DNA of 22,953 bases. Origin: Deltaproteobacteria bacterium (GTDB lineage Bacteria; Desulfobacterota; Desulfobacteria; Desulfobacterales; B30-G6). Made by a program: the position numbers and the translations under genes. Location of the stretch: the NCBI GenBank assembly GCA_019313725.1, contig JAFDAT010000009.1:1-22953 (forward strand), written 5' to 3'. The notes beneath the pieces are model-generated. The model saw nothing but the letters and a program-made list of their open reading frames with translations, did not search any database and was not told the DNA's origin. Shown piece by piece: positions 7,167-14,841 of this stretch. Positions within the stretch are counted from its first letter, which is position 1. The number at the start of each line of letters is the position of its first letter.

Positions 7167-8462
7167 CTAATGATTCATTGAGAACTTTAGACTCTCAAGT
7201 ATGCAAGTATTCCCTGTATTAATATACTTTTCAAGATACTCACCAAGATCAGGGATATGTTTTTTAATATCCTCAATTGAGGATTTAATATGCTTGCGGA
7301 CATTTACCCTTGCTTTGTTTGAATCATCTTTTAGCTCTGGTTTGAAAGAGAATTTAACGTCATTACCTTTGGAAAATACAAATATCTTATATTCGCTCAA
7401 AAATAATTCTTTCATGCGCTCAAAAGCATCTTTTGCGGATTTAATTTGCTCTTCATCACCTTTTTTTTCAGCATCTTTTATCGCATAGAAAGTTTGGTAG
7501 GCGATTTCTTCCATTTTTTCCTTGTCCTCTTTCTCAAGACCATCGACTTCCATTTCCTCAAGACTTAGTCCTTCTTCTTCCAGCAACTGGTCTTCAGTCA
7601 TATTGTTATAATTGTCGTCTGTTTGAATCTCGATACCACCCACTAATCGTGAAAGCTGTTTTGCTTTAAGGGGAAGATGGGGCTTTTCCAGTAAATGGAT
7701 AACGTGTTTATGTCTTGGTAAATCCTTGATAGATGCGGTTTTTCCTTTGTAACCAATATCCCAAAAATCACCTCTGAATCGAAAGTAGTTTACATTATCA
7801 ACCGTTTTATCCGATTTAGATAATTGATCTCCCTCTAAAGTTGGAGCTTCTGTATAGTCCCTACCAAGATCCTCAAGTATCTCAAACTCCTCCTCAACTT
7901 CTAACACTGTGGATGTTTGAAATACGGCATCTTTGGTTTTTAGGAAGGCTATAACCTTTTTAATATCATCAGATCTGGCAGGTATTTTGAGATATTGCCA
8001 AGATTGTATTTCTGGATCTTCATCAACAATTTGTTCCATTTCAATCATTAACTCAGAAAATTTTCTACGGAAGGTTGATTTGCATTTTTTCAGGGAATCA
8101 ATTTGAACCTGAGAAATTACTAATGTCCCGACACCTTCATGATTGTGGAAAATGTTACAATTCTCTTGAACAATATCAAAGGCTCGAAAATCATAATCGT
8201 CCGTTGAAAATTGTTTCTCTGTGCTGGTTGTCAATTGTTTTTCAAAGGCCAAAAAATGCCTAATTGCAGCGAGGATACTATTGATATTGGTAAGCTGGTG
8301 ATCAAACAGATATGAATATTCATGAAATTCATAGGGACATGACAATGGCTGGAAGTCATAATCTGATAACGGTTGAAGCCCTTCTTTCAAATATTCAAGA
8401 AGTTCCGCATCCCTCAGATCCCATTTTTCAGCAAGTTGATTCCAAGATATATATTCTGACAT
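7167..8462 (-). CDS. hypothetical protein with C-terminal winged-helix-like module
   Basis: This is a 431-residue soluble acidic protein. The N-terminus (ISWNQLAEKWDLRDAELLEY, 5-24) resembles a small DNA-binding or adaptor motif. Residues 226-275 (FRFRGDFWDIGYKG, then KDLPRHKHVIHLLEKP) resemble the winged-helix module seen in many bacterial proteins as G-x-Y-W-x-I-x-Y-x-G followed by KDxxGLxYLAxLL. The end (KARVNVRKHIKSSIEDIKKH, 383-402, then a GEYLEKYINTGNTC segment) matches the helical tail that usually accompanies that module. Residues 288-355 are strongly acidic and helical. ATG 8462 is preceded by AGGAGG. No catalytic motif is seen, and base composition is lower in G+C than the IS66 side. 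Function unknown; a DNA-binding or regulatory role is inferred from the fold resemblance. Confidence 0.7.
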   Translation of the reverse strand: MSEYISWNQLAEKWDLRDAELLEYLKEGLQPLSDYDFQPLSCPYEFHEYSYLFDHQLTNINSILAAIRHFLAFEKQLTTSTEKQFSTDDYDFRAFDIVQENCNIFHNHEGVGTLVISQVQIDSLKKCKSTFRRKFSELMIEMEQIVDEDPEIQSWQYLKIPARSDDIKKVIAFLKTKDAVFQTSTVLEVEEEFEILEDLGRDYTEAPTLEGDQLSKSDKTVDNVNYFRFRGDFWDIGYKGKTASIKDLPRHKHVIHLLEKPHLPLKAKQLSRLVGGIEIQTDDNYNNMTEDQLLEEEGLSLEEMEVDGLEKEDKEKMEEIAYQTFYAIKDAEKKGDEEQIKSAKDAFERMKELFLSEYKIFVFSKGNDVKFSFKPELKDDSNKARVNVRKHIKSSIEDIKKHIPDLGEYLEKYINTGNTCILESLKFSMNH

Positions 8463-8903
8463 AGTGCCTCCTGTAGCGTCCTGATGGTAGGTCCGGGGAA
8501 AGCGGTTCAGGAAAACCGCTGTTCGGGTCGCGTTCCCTATCCCCAGAAATAAAGATAGCTCAATTTTTATTACATGCCGTGTTACTTATCAATCAATAAT
8601 TTGTAAAAATCAGAAGACACCTTTACATCTCCGCCTTGTAAGATATACTTGACTTGACAGTCCAGAATAATGTTATCTGCAATCTGGCCAGACCGGTGAT
8701 TATCTCCATATATCTAACTTTTTAAATCAAAAGGCGGACCACAATATATAGTATCCGCCTCAATTATTAGGTATAAGGACTATCGGTTTGAGAGATGAAC
8801 AGATTTCTTCATTGTATTATGTTTCAAAGGTGGCAAGAAATATTTAGATAGGCTTTTGTCTATAACGAAAAGATAACTATTTCGTCTTAATGCACTACTC
8901 AGG
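8463..8903. other. gene-free stretch with hairpins and a short remnant frame
   Basis: There is no complete gene. A hairpin AGCGGTT/AACCGCT lies at 8501-8520. On the minus strand, 8713-8582 is an open frame of 43 codons bounded by stops and without an ATG. Its residues look protein-like (GQIADNIILDCQVKYILQGG) and may be the tail of a lost gene. The terminator for the FloA operon lies at 8732-8760. The rest shows nothing I can interpret. Confidence 0.35.
8732..8760 (-). terminator. terminator hairpin downstream of the NfeD-FloA operon
   Basis: The arms AGGCGGA (8732-8738) and TCCGCCT (8754-8760) pair perfectly over 7 bases. On the minus strand the hairpin is followed by TTTGATTTAAAAAG, a modest T-rich tail. 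It is the first good hairpin after the 142-residue gene ending at 8904. Confidence 0.5.
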
Positions 8904-9332
8904 CTATTTGTCTCTCAGAGCCAACGGCGGTGCCAGTATCTCCGACCATATGACAGCCTTTCTAAGATCCTGTATACCAAGCTCCAAATCTTTAGACAGG
9001 ATCTCTTTTCCAGAAACGGCTGGTTCTATGCTTTTAACATCAGCTTTCACGAAGGCCGGTTTTATTTTCGGCAAAGGCGGCTTTTCTATAACCTGCTCAA
9101 TTCTTTCAGGAGAAATCTCTTTCCGTATTGGTCCCAGATCCTTAAGAGTATCTCCTTCACTGACCATTTGTTGAATCTGGGACATAAACTTGTTGAGCTT
9201 ATCTTTCCACTCAGAAAGCACTTTGGCGGATCCTTTCTCGCTGGTTTTTGAAGCGGAACGCACTTTTTTGATAATGACCGACACAACAAAAAACAGAAAG
9301 ATGATGATCCATATAAGATGTTCGAATTTCAT
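8904..9332 (-). CDS. small membrane-anchored protein, last gene of the NfeD-FloA operon
   Basis: This 142-residue protein has one N-terminal membrane segment (about 4-21, HLIWIIIFLFFVVSVIIKK). A charged coiled region (about 25-60) and a Pro-rich linker follow, ending in a short hydrophobic tail, LRKAVIWSEILAPPLALRD (123-141). I do not recognise a named family. The tail looks conserved in style, as if it were a docking motif. It starts a few bases after the floA stop; ATG 9332 is preferred over the in-frame GTG at 9335. Its operon position suggests a partner or adaptor of FloA or the NfeD proteins, which is inference. Confidence 0.7.
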   Translation of the reverse strand: MKFEHLIWIIIFLFFVVSVIIKKVRSASKTSEKGSAKVLSEWKDKLNKFMSQIQQMVSEGDTLKDLGPIRKEISPERIEQVIEKPPLPKIKPAFVKADVKSIEPAVSGKEILSKDLELGIQDLRKAVIWSEILAPPLALRDK

Positions 9333-9341
9333 CACTTAAAC

Positions 9342-10304
9342 CTATTTATCCTCAGGTGAACCGATTTTGTCACGCATCTGGGTGTCTGCCGCGATATTTT
9401 TCATCTTGTAGTAATCCATCACACCCAGGTTGCCCTTTAAAAAGGCCTCGGCCATTGCCAGCGGGACCTTTGCCTCCGATTCAACAACCTTTGCCTGCAT
9501 CTCCTGTACCCTGGCCTTCATTTCCTGTTCGACGGCAATGGCCATAGCCCTTCTTTCTTCGGCCTTGGCCTGTGCTATTTTCTTGTCCGCCTCAGCCCGA
9601 TCTGTTTCAAGCTCTGCCCCGATGTTTTTTCCCACATCGACATCCGCGATATCAATGGAAAGAATTTCGTAGGCAGTCCCGGCATCCAGACCCTTTTCAA
9701 GGACTCGTGTTGAGATCATGTCCGGATTTTCAAGGACCAGCTTATGAGTATTAGCCGAACCGATGGTGGTCACGATCCCTTCCCCCACCCGGGCCAGAAT
9801 GGTCTCTTCTCCGGCGCCGCCCACCAACCGATCGATATTTGCCCTGACGGTTACCCGTGCAATGGCCTTGAGCTGGATACCGTTTTTGGCCATGGCAGCC
9901 ACCAGGGGCGTTTCGATGACCTTTGGATTCACGCTCATCTGAACGGCTTCCAGAACATTCCTTCCGGCCAGGTCGATGGCAACGGCCCGGTTGAAATTTA
10001 GTTCGATACTGGCCTTGTCCGCCGCGATAAGGGCCTGGGCCACGCGCATCACATCCCCCCCCGCCAGAAAGTGGGATTCCAGATCATTGGTTGAGATGTC
10101 CAGACCGGCCTTGGCGGCCATGATCTTTACATTGACGATCAGTTTGGGGGGAACCTTTCTAAAACGCATAAACACGATGGCAATCAAACCCACACGTGCA
10201 CCTGAAACCAGTGCCTGTACCCACAAGGATATGGCGGAACCCACAAAATAAAGCAGTACAAGAACCGCTATTCCAATAATGATAAGAACGATGTTGGTAA
10301 ACAT
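9342..10304 (-). CDS. floA: flotillin-like protein FloA
   Basis: This is a 320-residue member of the FloA (YqfA, UPF0365) family, membrane scaffold proteins that organise detergent-resistant microdomains in bacteria. An N-terminal membrane segment (about 4-28) is followed by the FloA-specific SPFH core: KVPPKLIVNVKIMAAKAGLD, then HFLAGGDVMRVAQALIAADK and LVGGAGEETILARVGEGIVTT. A Glu/Lys/Ala-rich coiled coil (about 235-290) follows, with AKVPLAMAEAFLKGNLGVMDYY near the end. Length matches the family. ATG 10304 has GAGGAG upstream, about 14 bases after the short NfeD gene. FloA with NfeD is a conserved pairing, so they should act together in the membrane. Confidence 0.95.
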   Translation of the reverse strand: MFTNIVLIIIGIAVLVLLYFVGSAISLWVQALVSGARVGLIAIVFMRFRKVPPKLIVNVKIMAAKAGLDISTNDLESHFLAGGDVMRVAQALIAADKASIELNFNRAVAIDLAGRNVLEAVQMSVNPKVIETPLVAAMAKNGIQLKAIARVTVRANIDRLVGGAGEETILARVGEGIVTTIGSANTHKLVLENPDMISTRVLEKGLDAGTAYEILSIDIADVDVGKNIGAELETDRAEADKKIAQAKAEERRAMAIAVEQEMKARVQEMQAKVVESEAKVPLAMAEAFLKGNLGVMDYYKMKNIAADTQMRDKIGSPEDK

Positions 10305-10318
10305 GATAGCTCCTCTCT

Positions 10319-10804
10319 TTATGGTTGGTCATTTTTTCGTACAATAATCTGATTGCCGGTCACCGTGGTGACAATAATCGCAGAGTCTTTTTCTAGATAT
10401 TCTCCACGAGTGACCACATCAACTCTTTTGCCATTGATAACCGCTATTCCCGCAGGACGAAGGTTTGTGACCGCATTTCCCTGCGTACCAACATAGCTTT
10501 CCAACTCGGAAGATTGAGAGGAAACACCCTCTTTCCGGGATAGTGTTTTGCGAAGTGTAACCGGCGATCTGGCCAGCAGTTTCAATCCTACGATGACGAG
10601 AACAGGAATAAGGATAAGATCCGCAGCTACAAAGGAAAAACCGACAGTCATTGATATTTCGTTAAAAACAATAAAAAGTGAATATCCAAAAACACCGAGC
10701 GCTGCAATTGAAAGGATACCGCCTGACGGAAGAATAATTTCTGCAATGATAACCACCACGCCGACAAGCTGCAGAATGATTGGAAGAAGCAAACTATCAT
10801 TCAT
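10319..10804 (-). CDS. short NfeD family protein (membrane plus OB-fold domain)
   Basis: This 161-residue protein has NfeD membrane helices at about 6-70 (with IIAEIILPSGGILSIAALGVF) and a C-terminal OB-fold at about 98-158. The OB-fold shows the typical pattern GTQGNAVTNLRPAGIAVING, then KRVDVVTRGEYLEKDSAI. It lacks a protease domain. Its ATG overlaps the end of the long NfeD gene (10797), so translation is coupled. In other bacteria such short NfeD proteins accompany SPFH proteins and are thought to bind them through the OB-fold; that role is assumed here from the immediately following floA. Confidence 0.9.
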   Translation of the reverse strand: MNDSLLLPIILQLVGVVVIIAEIILPSGGILSIAALGVFGYSLFIVFNEISMTVGFSFVAADLILIPVLVIVGLKLLARSPVTLRKTLSRKEGVSSQSSELESYVGTQGNAVTNLRPAGIAVINGKRVDVVTRGEYLEKDSAIIVTTVTGNQIIVRKNDQP

Positions 10805-12329
10805 CTTCAGGTTTCCTTGATATTATGAGCCGGTTCCCCTTGATTTCCAGAATTTTCACCGGGGTCCCCTTTTCTATGAATTCTCCTTCCGTGACCACAT
10901 CAAAGATTTCGTCTTTGATCTTTACCTTACCAGAAGGTCGAAGTAATGTCATTGCAATTCCAATGTCACCTATTTTGGCTCCACTAGCTTCCACAGAATC
11001 CGCATGGGAATCTTTGAGGGTCGTGTCCAGATACGGTCCTTCGACAACGACAGAAAGTTTTGGCAGGAGGTAACGCAAGGCAAAAAGTGCAATGATGATA
11101 GCCATGAAAAGGGCCCCGAGGACATGTAAGACGTTTATTACCAAAAGTTCTGCCTGCCAAGGGAAGGAAGGGTCTGGGATGACAAAATCCTGAAGTGCCA
11201 GTATGGCGCCTGCGGCGATAAAAAGAAGGCCAGCAATTCCTGTGATACCGAAGCCGGGTATCACAAAAAGTTCAAATCCTAAAAGGATAATTCCCAGAAT
11301 CAAAAGCAAAAGTTCCGTATAATCAGCCAAACCAACCAAATACTGATTTAGAAAAACAAGGGCGAGACAGGTGATCCCGATAATCCCCGGCACCCCGAAT
11401 CCAGGCGCCTTTATTTCCATATAAAGGGTGGCAAGGCCAATCATCAACAAAAACGGTGTAATGGCACCGATGAACCGGACGAACGCTTCCGACCAACTCT
11501 CTTCGATCCGAATTAGCTTGTAGTTTTCTATTCCCATTCGTCGCAGCATTTCATCAATATTATCAACGCTCATCCTTGAAAAGCCCAGCTCAAATGCCTC
11601 GGCATCATCCATTGTCAGAAGTTCGCCCTTGGCTACAATCGTCTTTTTCGATGAAACCCTCTCCTTTTCCGCCTGGCTTAGATCTTCGAATGCCTGGGAA
11701 TCCATGTAAATAATTTTTCCCTCCATTTCTACAGCATAAACCACCATCTCAGCAGTGACCATGGACTCCGCCAGAGTTTCGGGGTAACCATTGCGTTTCG
11801 CAAGGGCACGGAATTTGGCCCGCAAGGGGGACTGGAACTTTTCCCCCAGCATCTTTGGGCCTTCGTTTGAATAGCTGATCGGTGCACAGTCGCCTATAGT
11901 GGTATTCTTTCTCATAACAAGCCTGCTGCAGGCCAGGGCGATCAATGCACCTGCAGAGATGGCTTTGTTTTTTACAAAGGCGATCGTCCTACCTTCAGGA
12001 GCAGATAAAAGGGTATCTACGATCTGTAGCGCGGAATCAACGCGTCCGCCGAAGGTATCTATTTCAAAAACAAAATGGGGGTCCGGATCGTCAGCGAGCA
12101 CCCCAAGCGCTCTTTTTATAAAGGCCGCCATACCCGGGTCTACCGTTCCGGAGATGTTAACAACATATACCTCCCGGGCGGATGCTTGCGCTAAACAAAT
12201 ATTATGGAGCATAACAAACGATAAGAAAAAGCCGAAAATGGCAATGAGAATCTTGAATTGCCCAGATCGTATATTCGTTTGGCGTCTTGCAATATCGTTC
12301 AAACCGTTCTCCAAAACACGCAAATGCAA
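10797..12329 (-). CDS. nfeD: NfeD family membrane serine protease (ClpP-class)
   Basis: This protein of about 510 residues has a signal or anchor segment (about 26-48) and a ClpP-class protease domain (about 53-240). Four or five membrane helices (about 285-420) and an OB-fold (about 440-505) follow. The catalytic serine is likely S125 in KAISAGALIALA, with K164 a good candidate for the dyad lysine, judging by the spacing in the archaeal homologue PH1510. GGRVDSALQIVDTL (94-107) is also typical. The start is uncertain: the longest frame begins at TTG 12329, but TTG 12323 (GAGGG six bases before) or TTG 12302 (GGAG six bases before) fit ribosome sites better. It heads the operon with the short NfeD, floA and the 142-residue protein. 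Known relatives cleave stomatin-type proteins. Confidence 0.9.
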   Translation of the reverse strand: MHLRVLENGLNDIARRQTNIRSGQFKILIAIFGFFLSFVMLHNICLAQASAREVYVVNISGTVDPGMAAFIKRALGVLADDPDPHFVFEIDTFGGRVDSALQIVDTLLSAPEGRTIAFVKNKAISAGALIALACSRLVMRKNTTIGDCAPISYSNEGPKMLGEKFQSPLRAKFRALAKRNGYPETLAESMVTAEMVVYAVEMEGKIIYMDSQAFEDLSQAEKERVSSKKTIVAKGELLTMDDAEAFELGFSRMSVDNIDEMLRRMGIENYKLIRIEESWSEAFVRFIGAITPFLLMIGLATLYMEIKAPGFGVPGIIGITCLALVFLNQYLVGLADYTELLLLILGIILLGFELFVIPGFGITGIAGLLFIAAGAILALQDFVIPDPSFPWQAELLVINVLHVLGALFMAIIIALFALRYLLPKLSVVVEGPYLDTTLKDSHADSVEASGAKIGDIGIAMTLLRPSGKVKIKDEIFDVVTEGEFIEKGTPVKILEIKGNRLIISRKPEDE

Positions 12330-13175
12330 CCCTCATAAATGCGCCAGGAATGCATGCTCCTATAGGGTATCGTTAACGGATGCTGAGTTCAAGCGATTAT
12401 AGATTACTGCAGTTGAGCTGTTGGAATATGTAACTTCGTGTCGCAATGAGGGTATCTGGCTTGAATGATCAATCCATTTCAGCCCTATTTCATTGGTGGT
12501 TCAATTCTATCCGAAACCTTAACCTTAAACTACCTATACAGCCAAAAATAGAGAATAGCAAGAAAGGCTCAGGATTATGAAATATGGAATGCTTGGATTG
12601 AAAGTTAAAATGGGTATTTTTCTATTTATGAATTACATAAAAAATATTAGAAATGAAACAACATAAAAAAACTAACAACATCACTCCAACTTATCACCAG
12701 GTTAGGCAAACCTGTGATACCATCATTGCACAAGCAGCGGACGCTATTTTGGGAAAGTTGCATTTTTATGTTATCATCTCCTCCACAATTAACCCGAAAT
12801 TGAAAAGGCCTCCTATTAGGATTAACGAAAGAAGCTTTCGATTATTGACCATTGCCGAAAAGTGGTGATTACATCATCTCAGACGATACCCTTCAGGTTG
12901 TGATTATGTAACAGAGTTCTAAATAGACGATATTAAAAAAGACAGGTAGAAGTCAATGGATCATAGCCATCCGGGAGGCGGTCGATTCAGTTGGTTGTTA
13001 TGCTCGAATTAAGCAATCACAAAAATAGACCCACCCACAATATATGGTATAGTTTGATTTTAGGAAAAATTCGTGATTACTGGCATAAGTCAATGCCTTG
13101 AAGCGTAGTGACATCTCCGACACATCAACGGTCGAAGAGGTATCTGGCAACCTGTGATAACACACTTTCCATTGA
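12330..13175. other. long gene-free stretch
   Basis: Nearly 850 bases with no supported gene. The plus-strand frame at 12653-12868 has no ribosome site or recognisable residues, and a 29-codon frame at 12577-12666 is equally unsupported. The stretch must hold the promoter of the NfeD operon; a weak candidate on the minus strand is TTGAAC and TACCCT, 17 bases apart, just upstream of 12329. The A+T content is high and short near-repeats occur (AACCTGTGATA at about 12708 and 13150). I see no terminal repeats, RNA gene or attachment site. Confidence 0.4.
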
Positions 13176-13214
13176 AAAAGGCGGAAAGGGACTAATTATC
13201 CCAGACCGCCTTTT
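13176..13214 (-). terminator. terminator of the first Lys/Ala-rich protein gene
   Basis: The outer arms AAAAGGCGG and CCGCCTTTT and the inner arms GGG and CCC form a two-tier hairpin. On the minus strand it ends in a run of five T, 18 bases after the gene stop at 13233. The A run on the other side would also let it work from the plus strand. Confidence 0.75.
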
Positions 13215-13232
13215 CAGAATGACAGAAACTTT

Positions 13233-13622
13233 CTACGCTTTCACATAAAGTCCCTTATTAGGGCTTATGATCTTTCCCTGCTTCTTTAATTTGAAAATAA
13301 TATTGGCAACCTTCTTCTGGTTGAATCCGGTCTTTTTCAAAAGACCAGCAGTATCAGTACCGTTCTTTAAGCCAGAGATTACCTTCAGTACGGTATCAGC
13401 AGCTGTAACCTTCTTTGTAGCAGGTTTCCTGGGGGCTGCCTTTTTAGGTGCGGCTTTTTTAGCTACTGCCTTCTTCACAGCCTTTTTGGGGGTGGCCTTT
13501 TTGGGTGCAGCTTTCGTTTTCGGTTTAGCAGCCTCGGATTTCTTCAGGTCAGCTACCAGTTTGTCCACACGTTTAGCTAATGCGTTAAGGTCCTTCTTTA
13601 CTGATTGCAGTTCCTTCTTCAT
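13233..13622 (-). CDS. histone-H1-like Lys/Ala-rich protein with C-terminal winged helix (copy 1)
   Basis: This 129-residue, very basic protein has three parts. A short coiled-coil (1-28, MKKELQSVKKDLNALAKRVD) is followed by a disordered Lys/Ala/Pro tail (about 30-72) built of AAPKKA-type repeats as in histone H1, AlgP and Bordetella BpH1. A compact winged-helix-like domain (74-129) follows, with TAADTVLKVISGLK, KKVANIIFKLKKQGKI and GLYVKA. A nucleoid-associated role is inferred from the charge and repeat type. It is a paralogue of 21898-22329; the winged-helix parts are nearly identical. AAAGGAGA precedes the ATG, and a strong promoter and a terminator make it a single-gene unit. Confidence 0.85.
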   Translation of the reverse strand: MKKELQSVKKDLNALAKRVDKLVADLKKSEAAKPKTKAAPKKATPKKAVKKAVAKKAAPKKAAPRKPATKKVTAADTVLKVISGLKNGTDTAGLLKKTGFNQKKVANIIFKLKKQGKIISPNKGLYVKA

Positions 13623-13678
13623 TTTGATTTTCTCCTTTGTGATAAGTTATAATTACTTCCTTCCTGTAATTGGTGGCA

Positions 13679-13707
13679 AAGCTAATGCCAGATTATAGGT
13701 TTGTCAA
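13679..13707 (-). promoter_or_regulatory. promoter of Lys/Ala-rich gene copy 1
   Basis: On the minus strand a perfect TTGACA (13702-13707) and TAGCTT (13679-13684) are 17 bases apart. The spacer ends in GCAT directly before the -10 box, as it does in the promoter of the paralogue at 22380-22408. The leader to the ATG is about 50 bases. Confidence 0.65.
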
Positions 13708-13743
13708 GAAATTCAGTCTATAAAGTCCAGTTTGATGGAATCA

Positions 13744-13767
13744 ATGGGGGGCCTTACGGCCCCCCAT
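13744..13767 (-). terminator. perfect GC-rich hairpin
   Basis: ATGGGGGGCC (13744-13753) and GGCCCCCCAT (13758-13767) form a perfect 10-bp stem with a TTAC loop. It lies between the IS200/RHS remnant and the promoter of the Lys/Ala-rich gene, both on the minus strand. Without a T run it may act as a transcription barrier or as a Rho-independent terminator of reduced strength. Confidence 0.5.
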
Positions 13768-13908
13768 ACTTTCTAAGATACCATATTTGCGTATCTGCAA
13801 TTATTCAGCTAAAAATCTGACTGGTAATATATATTCCAACTTCTTGAATCTAATTTCCAACTCAATAACCATTAATTTTTCTAAGTGATTTATACATATT
13901 CAATGTCT

Positions 13909-13948
13909 TACCGGCTAAAGCCGGTAGATTGTTTCAGGCGTGAACGCC
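13909..13948. repeat. hairpins of an IS200/IS605-type end
   Basis: TACCGGC/GCCGGTA with a TAAA loop (13909-13926) and GGCGT/ACGCC (13937-13948) lie 24 to 63 bases downstream of the transposase remnant stop. Subterminal palindromes in this position are the recognition structures of IS200/IS605 TnpA. This is probably the surviving 3' end of the element. Confidence 0.5.
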
Positions 13949-13971
13949 CTTTAAGCCTAAAGCCACCAAGT

Positions 13972-14262
13972 CTACTCGGATAAATCCAGCTGAGGTTCTG
14001 TGGGATCAGTTTTTTCTTCAGGTTCCTCCCATATTTTGAAAGAACTCGGTTCTTCCGACTGATTCTCTATGTATTGCTTGATTTGATCCTCAGTTACCGC
14101 ACCTACTGCTGCACCAAAATACCCACGGGCCCACAAATGGCGACCCCAATATTGTTTTTGTAGCTTGGGAAATTCTCGCTGCAAACGATATGAGCTTTTC
14201 CCTTTCAAATGCTGCATGATTCTCGCCGGTGAAAGATACGACGGCGCACTGATCAGTACATG
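13972..14262 (-). pseudogene. C-terminal fragment of an IS200/IS605 transposase (Y1)
   Basis: The frame encodes the last 96 residues of a Y1 transposase: LSPARIMQHLKGKSS, YWGRHLWARGYFGAAVG and VTEDQIKQYIENQ, the last holding the likely catalytic tyrosine. An acidic tail follows. The family HUH motif (H-V-H) is damaged: only HVLIS remains at the fragment start, where it joins the RHS-derived YVYNQNN. About 50 N-terminal residues are missing. The fragment continues the reading frame of the upstream RHS remnant without interruption at the junction. It cannot be catalytic. Confidence 0.75.
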
Positions 14263-14580
14263 GTTATTCTGGTTATACACATAAGACATACCACCGGCGG
14301 CAGTCATATTATCGGCGACGTCAAAGGTGAAGCTTTCTGGATTGGCCCCAGAGATATTTTGGAGCAAATTGGAGCCGGTAATGTATTGCTAAACGTCGGT
14401 CTGGCCGTTTTCCGTCCTGGTAAGCCGGTTGTCGACGTTGTCGTAGGTATAGTCTAAGGTGCCGTACACTCCCGCAGCGCTTGTAAGGCGATACAGGTCG
14501 TCGTATCCGAAACTCTGGGTTCGGGTGGCATTGAGAAAATTTGTAATGGTCGTGATGTTGCCTACCAGGTTACCCTCAAT
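14263..14580 (-). pseudogene. RHS/YD-repeat gene remnant with an internal amber codon
   Basis: The reading frame shows RHS-type YD repeats: TQSFGYDDLYRLTSAAG, LDYTYDNVDNRLTRTENG, and after an in-frame TAG at 14389-14391, SFTFDVADNMTAAGGMSYVY. No shift is needed: a single Tyr-type codon change would account for the stop. The N-terminal 45 residues of the longest frame (from 14712, IFGVSPLKNVTDSIQICKWD) are not RHS-like and I cannot place them. RHS proteins are large polymorphic toxins or cell-surface proteins; only about 105 residues of one remain here. Confidence 0.65.
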
Positions 14581-14755
14581 TTCCCCTTTCAGATCCCGGC
14601 TCCCCCAACACCGTGTATCCCATTTGCATATCTGTATAGAGTCTGTTACGTTTTTAAGTGGTGATACTCCAAATATCAGTACCTGACTTCTTTTTAATTT
14701 TTGAGATTTCATACCTTAGTATCTTCCTCTTGAATTAGCCTGATAGGAATATTTC

Positions 14756-14796
14756 TTGACAACTATATTTATATTGTTATATTATACTATAACAAT
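14756..14796 (+). promoter_or_regulatory. promoter and palindromic operator of the GntR-slipin operon
   Basis: TTGACA at 14756-14761 is followed by possible -10 boxes TATATT (14778) or TATTAT (14780), with 16 or 18 bases between. A perfect 9-base inverted repeat, ATTGTTATA (14773-14781) and TATAACAAT (14788-14796), has a 6-base spacer and covers the -10. The outer CAACTAT and ATAGTTG sequences extend the symmetry. A repressor bound here would block RNA polymerase. The obvious candidate is the GntR protein encoded 46 bases downstream. Confidence 0.65.
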
Positions 14797-14841
14797 AGTT
14801 GATTAGAGGTATGTATATTAAATCGGGAGAGGTAACGAATA

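Noticed and set aside
9356..10251. Several plus-strand frames opposite floA
   Set aside because: Antisense shadows of a well-conserved family member; none has a ribosome site or known motif.
12653..12868. A 71-codon plus-strand frame in the 12.3-13.2 kb gap
   Set aside because: No ribosome site, no recognisable residues or domain, and A+T-rich sequence in which such frames arise easily.
8739..13050. Near-identical 16-mers CCACAATATATAGTAT (8739-8754) and CCACAATATATGGTAT (13035-13050)
   Set aside because: A+T-rich with one mismatch and no extension on either side; one is the loop of a terminator, so this is probably chance.
13081..13100. A possible sigma-54 promoter around CTGGCATAAGTCAATGCC
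   Set aside because: The spacing and the GC element do not match TGGCAC-N5-TTGC, and no gene follows on the plus strand.
13400..13520. The repeated AAPKKA-coding units as a possible CRISPR or tandem DNA repeat
   Set aside because: The repeats are codon-level Lys/Ala/Pro repeats inside a gene, with no spacer structure.
13267..13698. Long plus-strand frame opposite the first Lys/Ala-rich gene (and 22016-22348 opposite the second)
   Set aside because: These are Phe/Ala/Leu-rich antisense shadows of Lys/Ala repeats; the minus-strand genes have promoters, ribosome sites and terminators.
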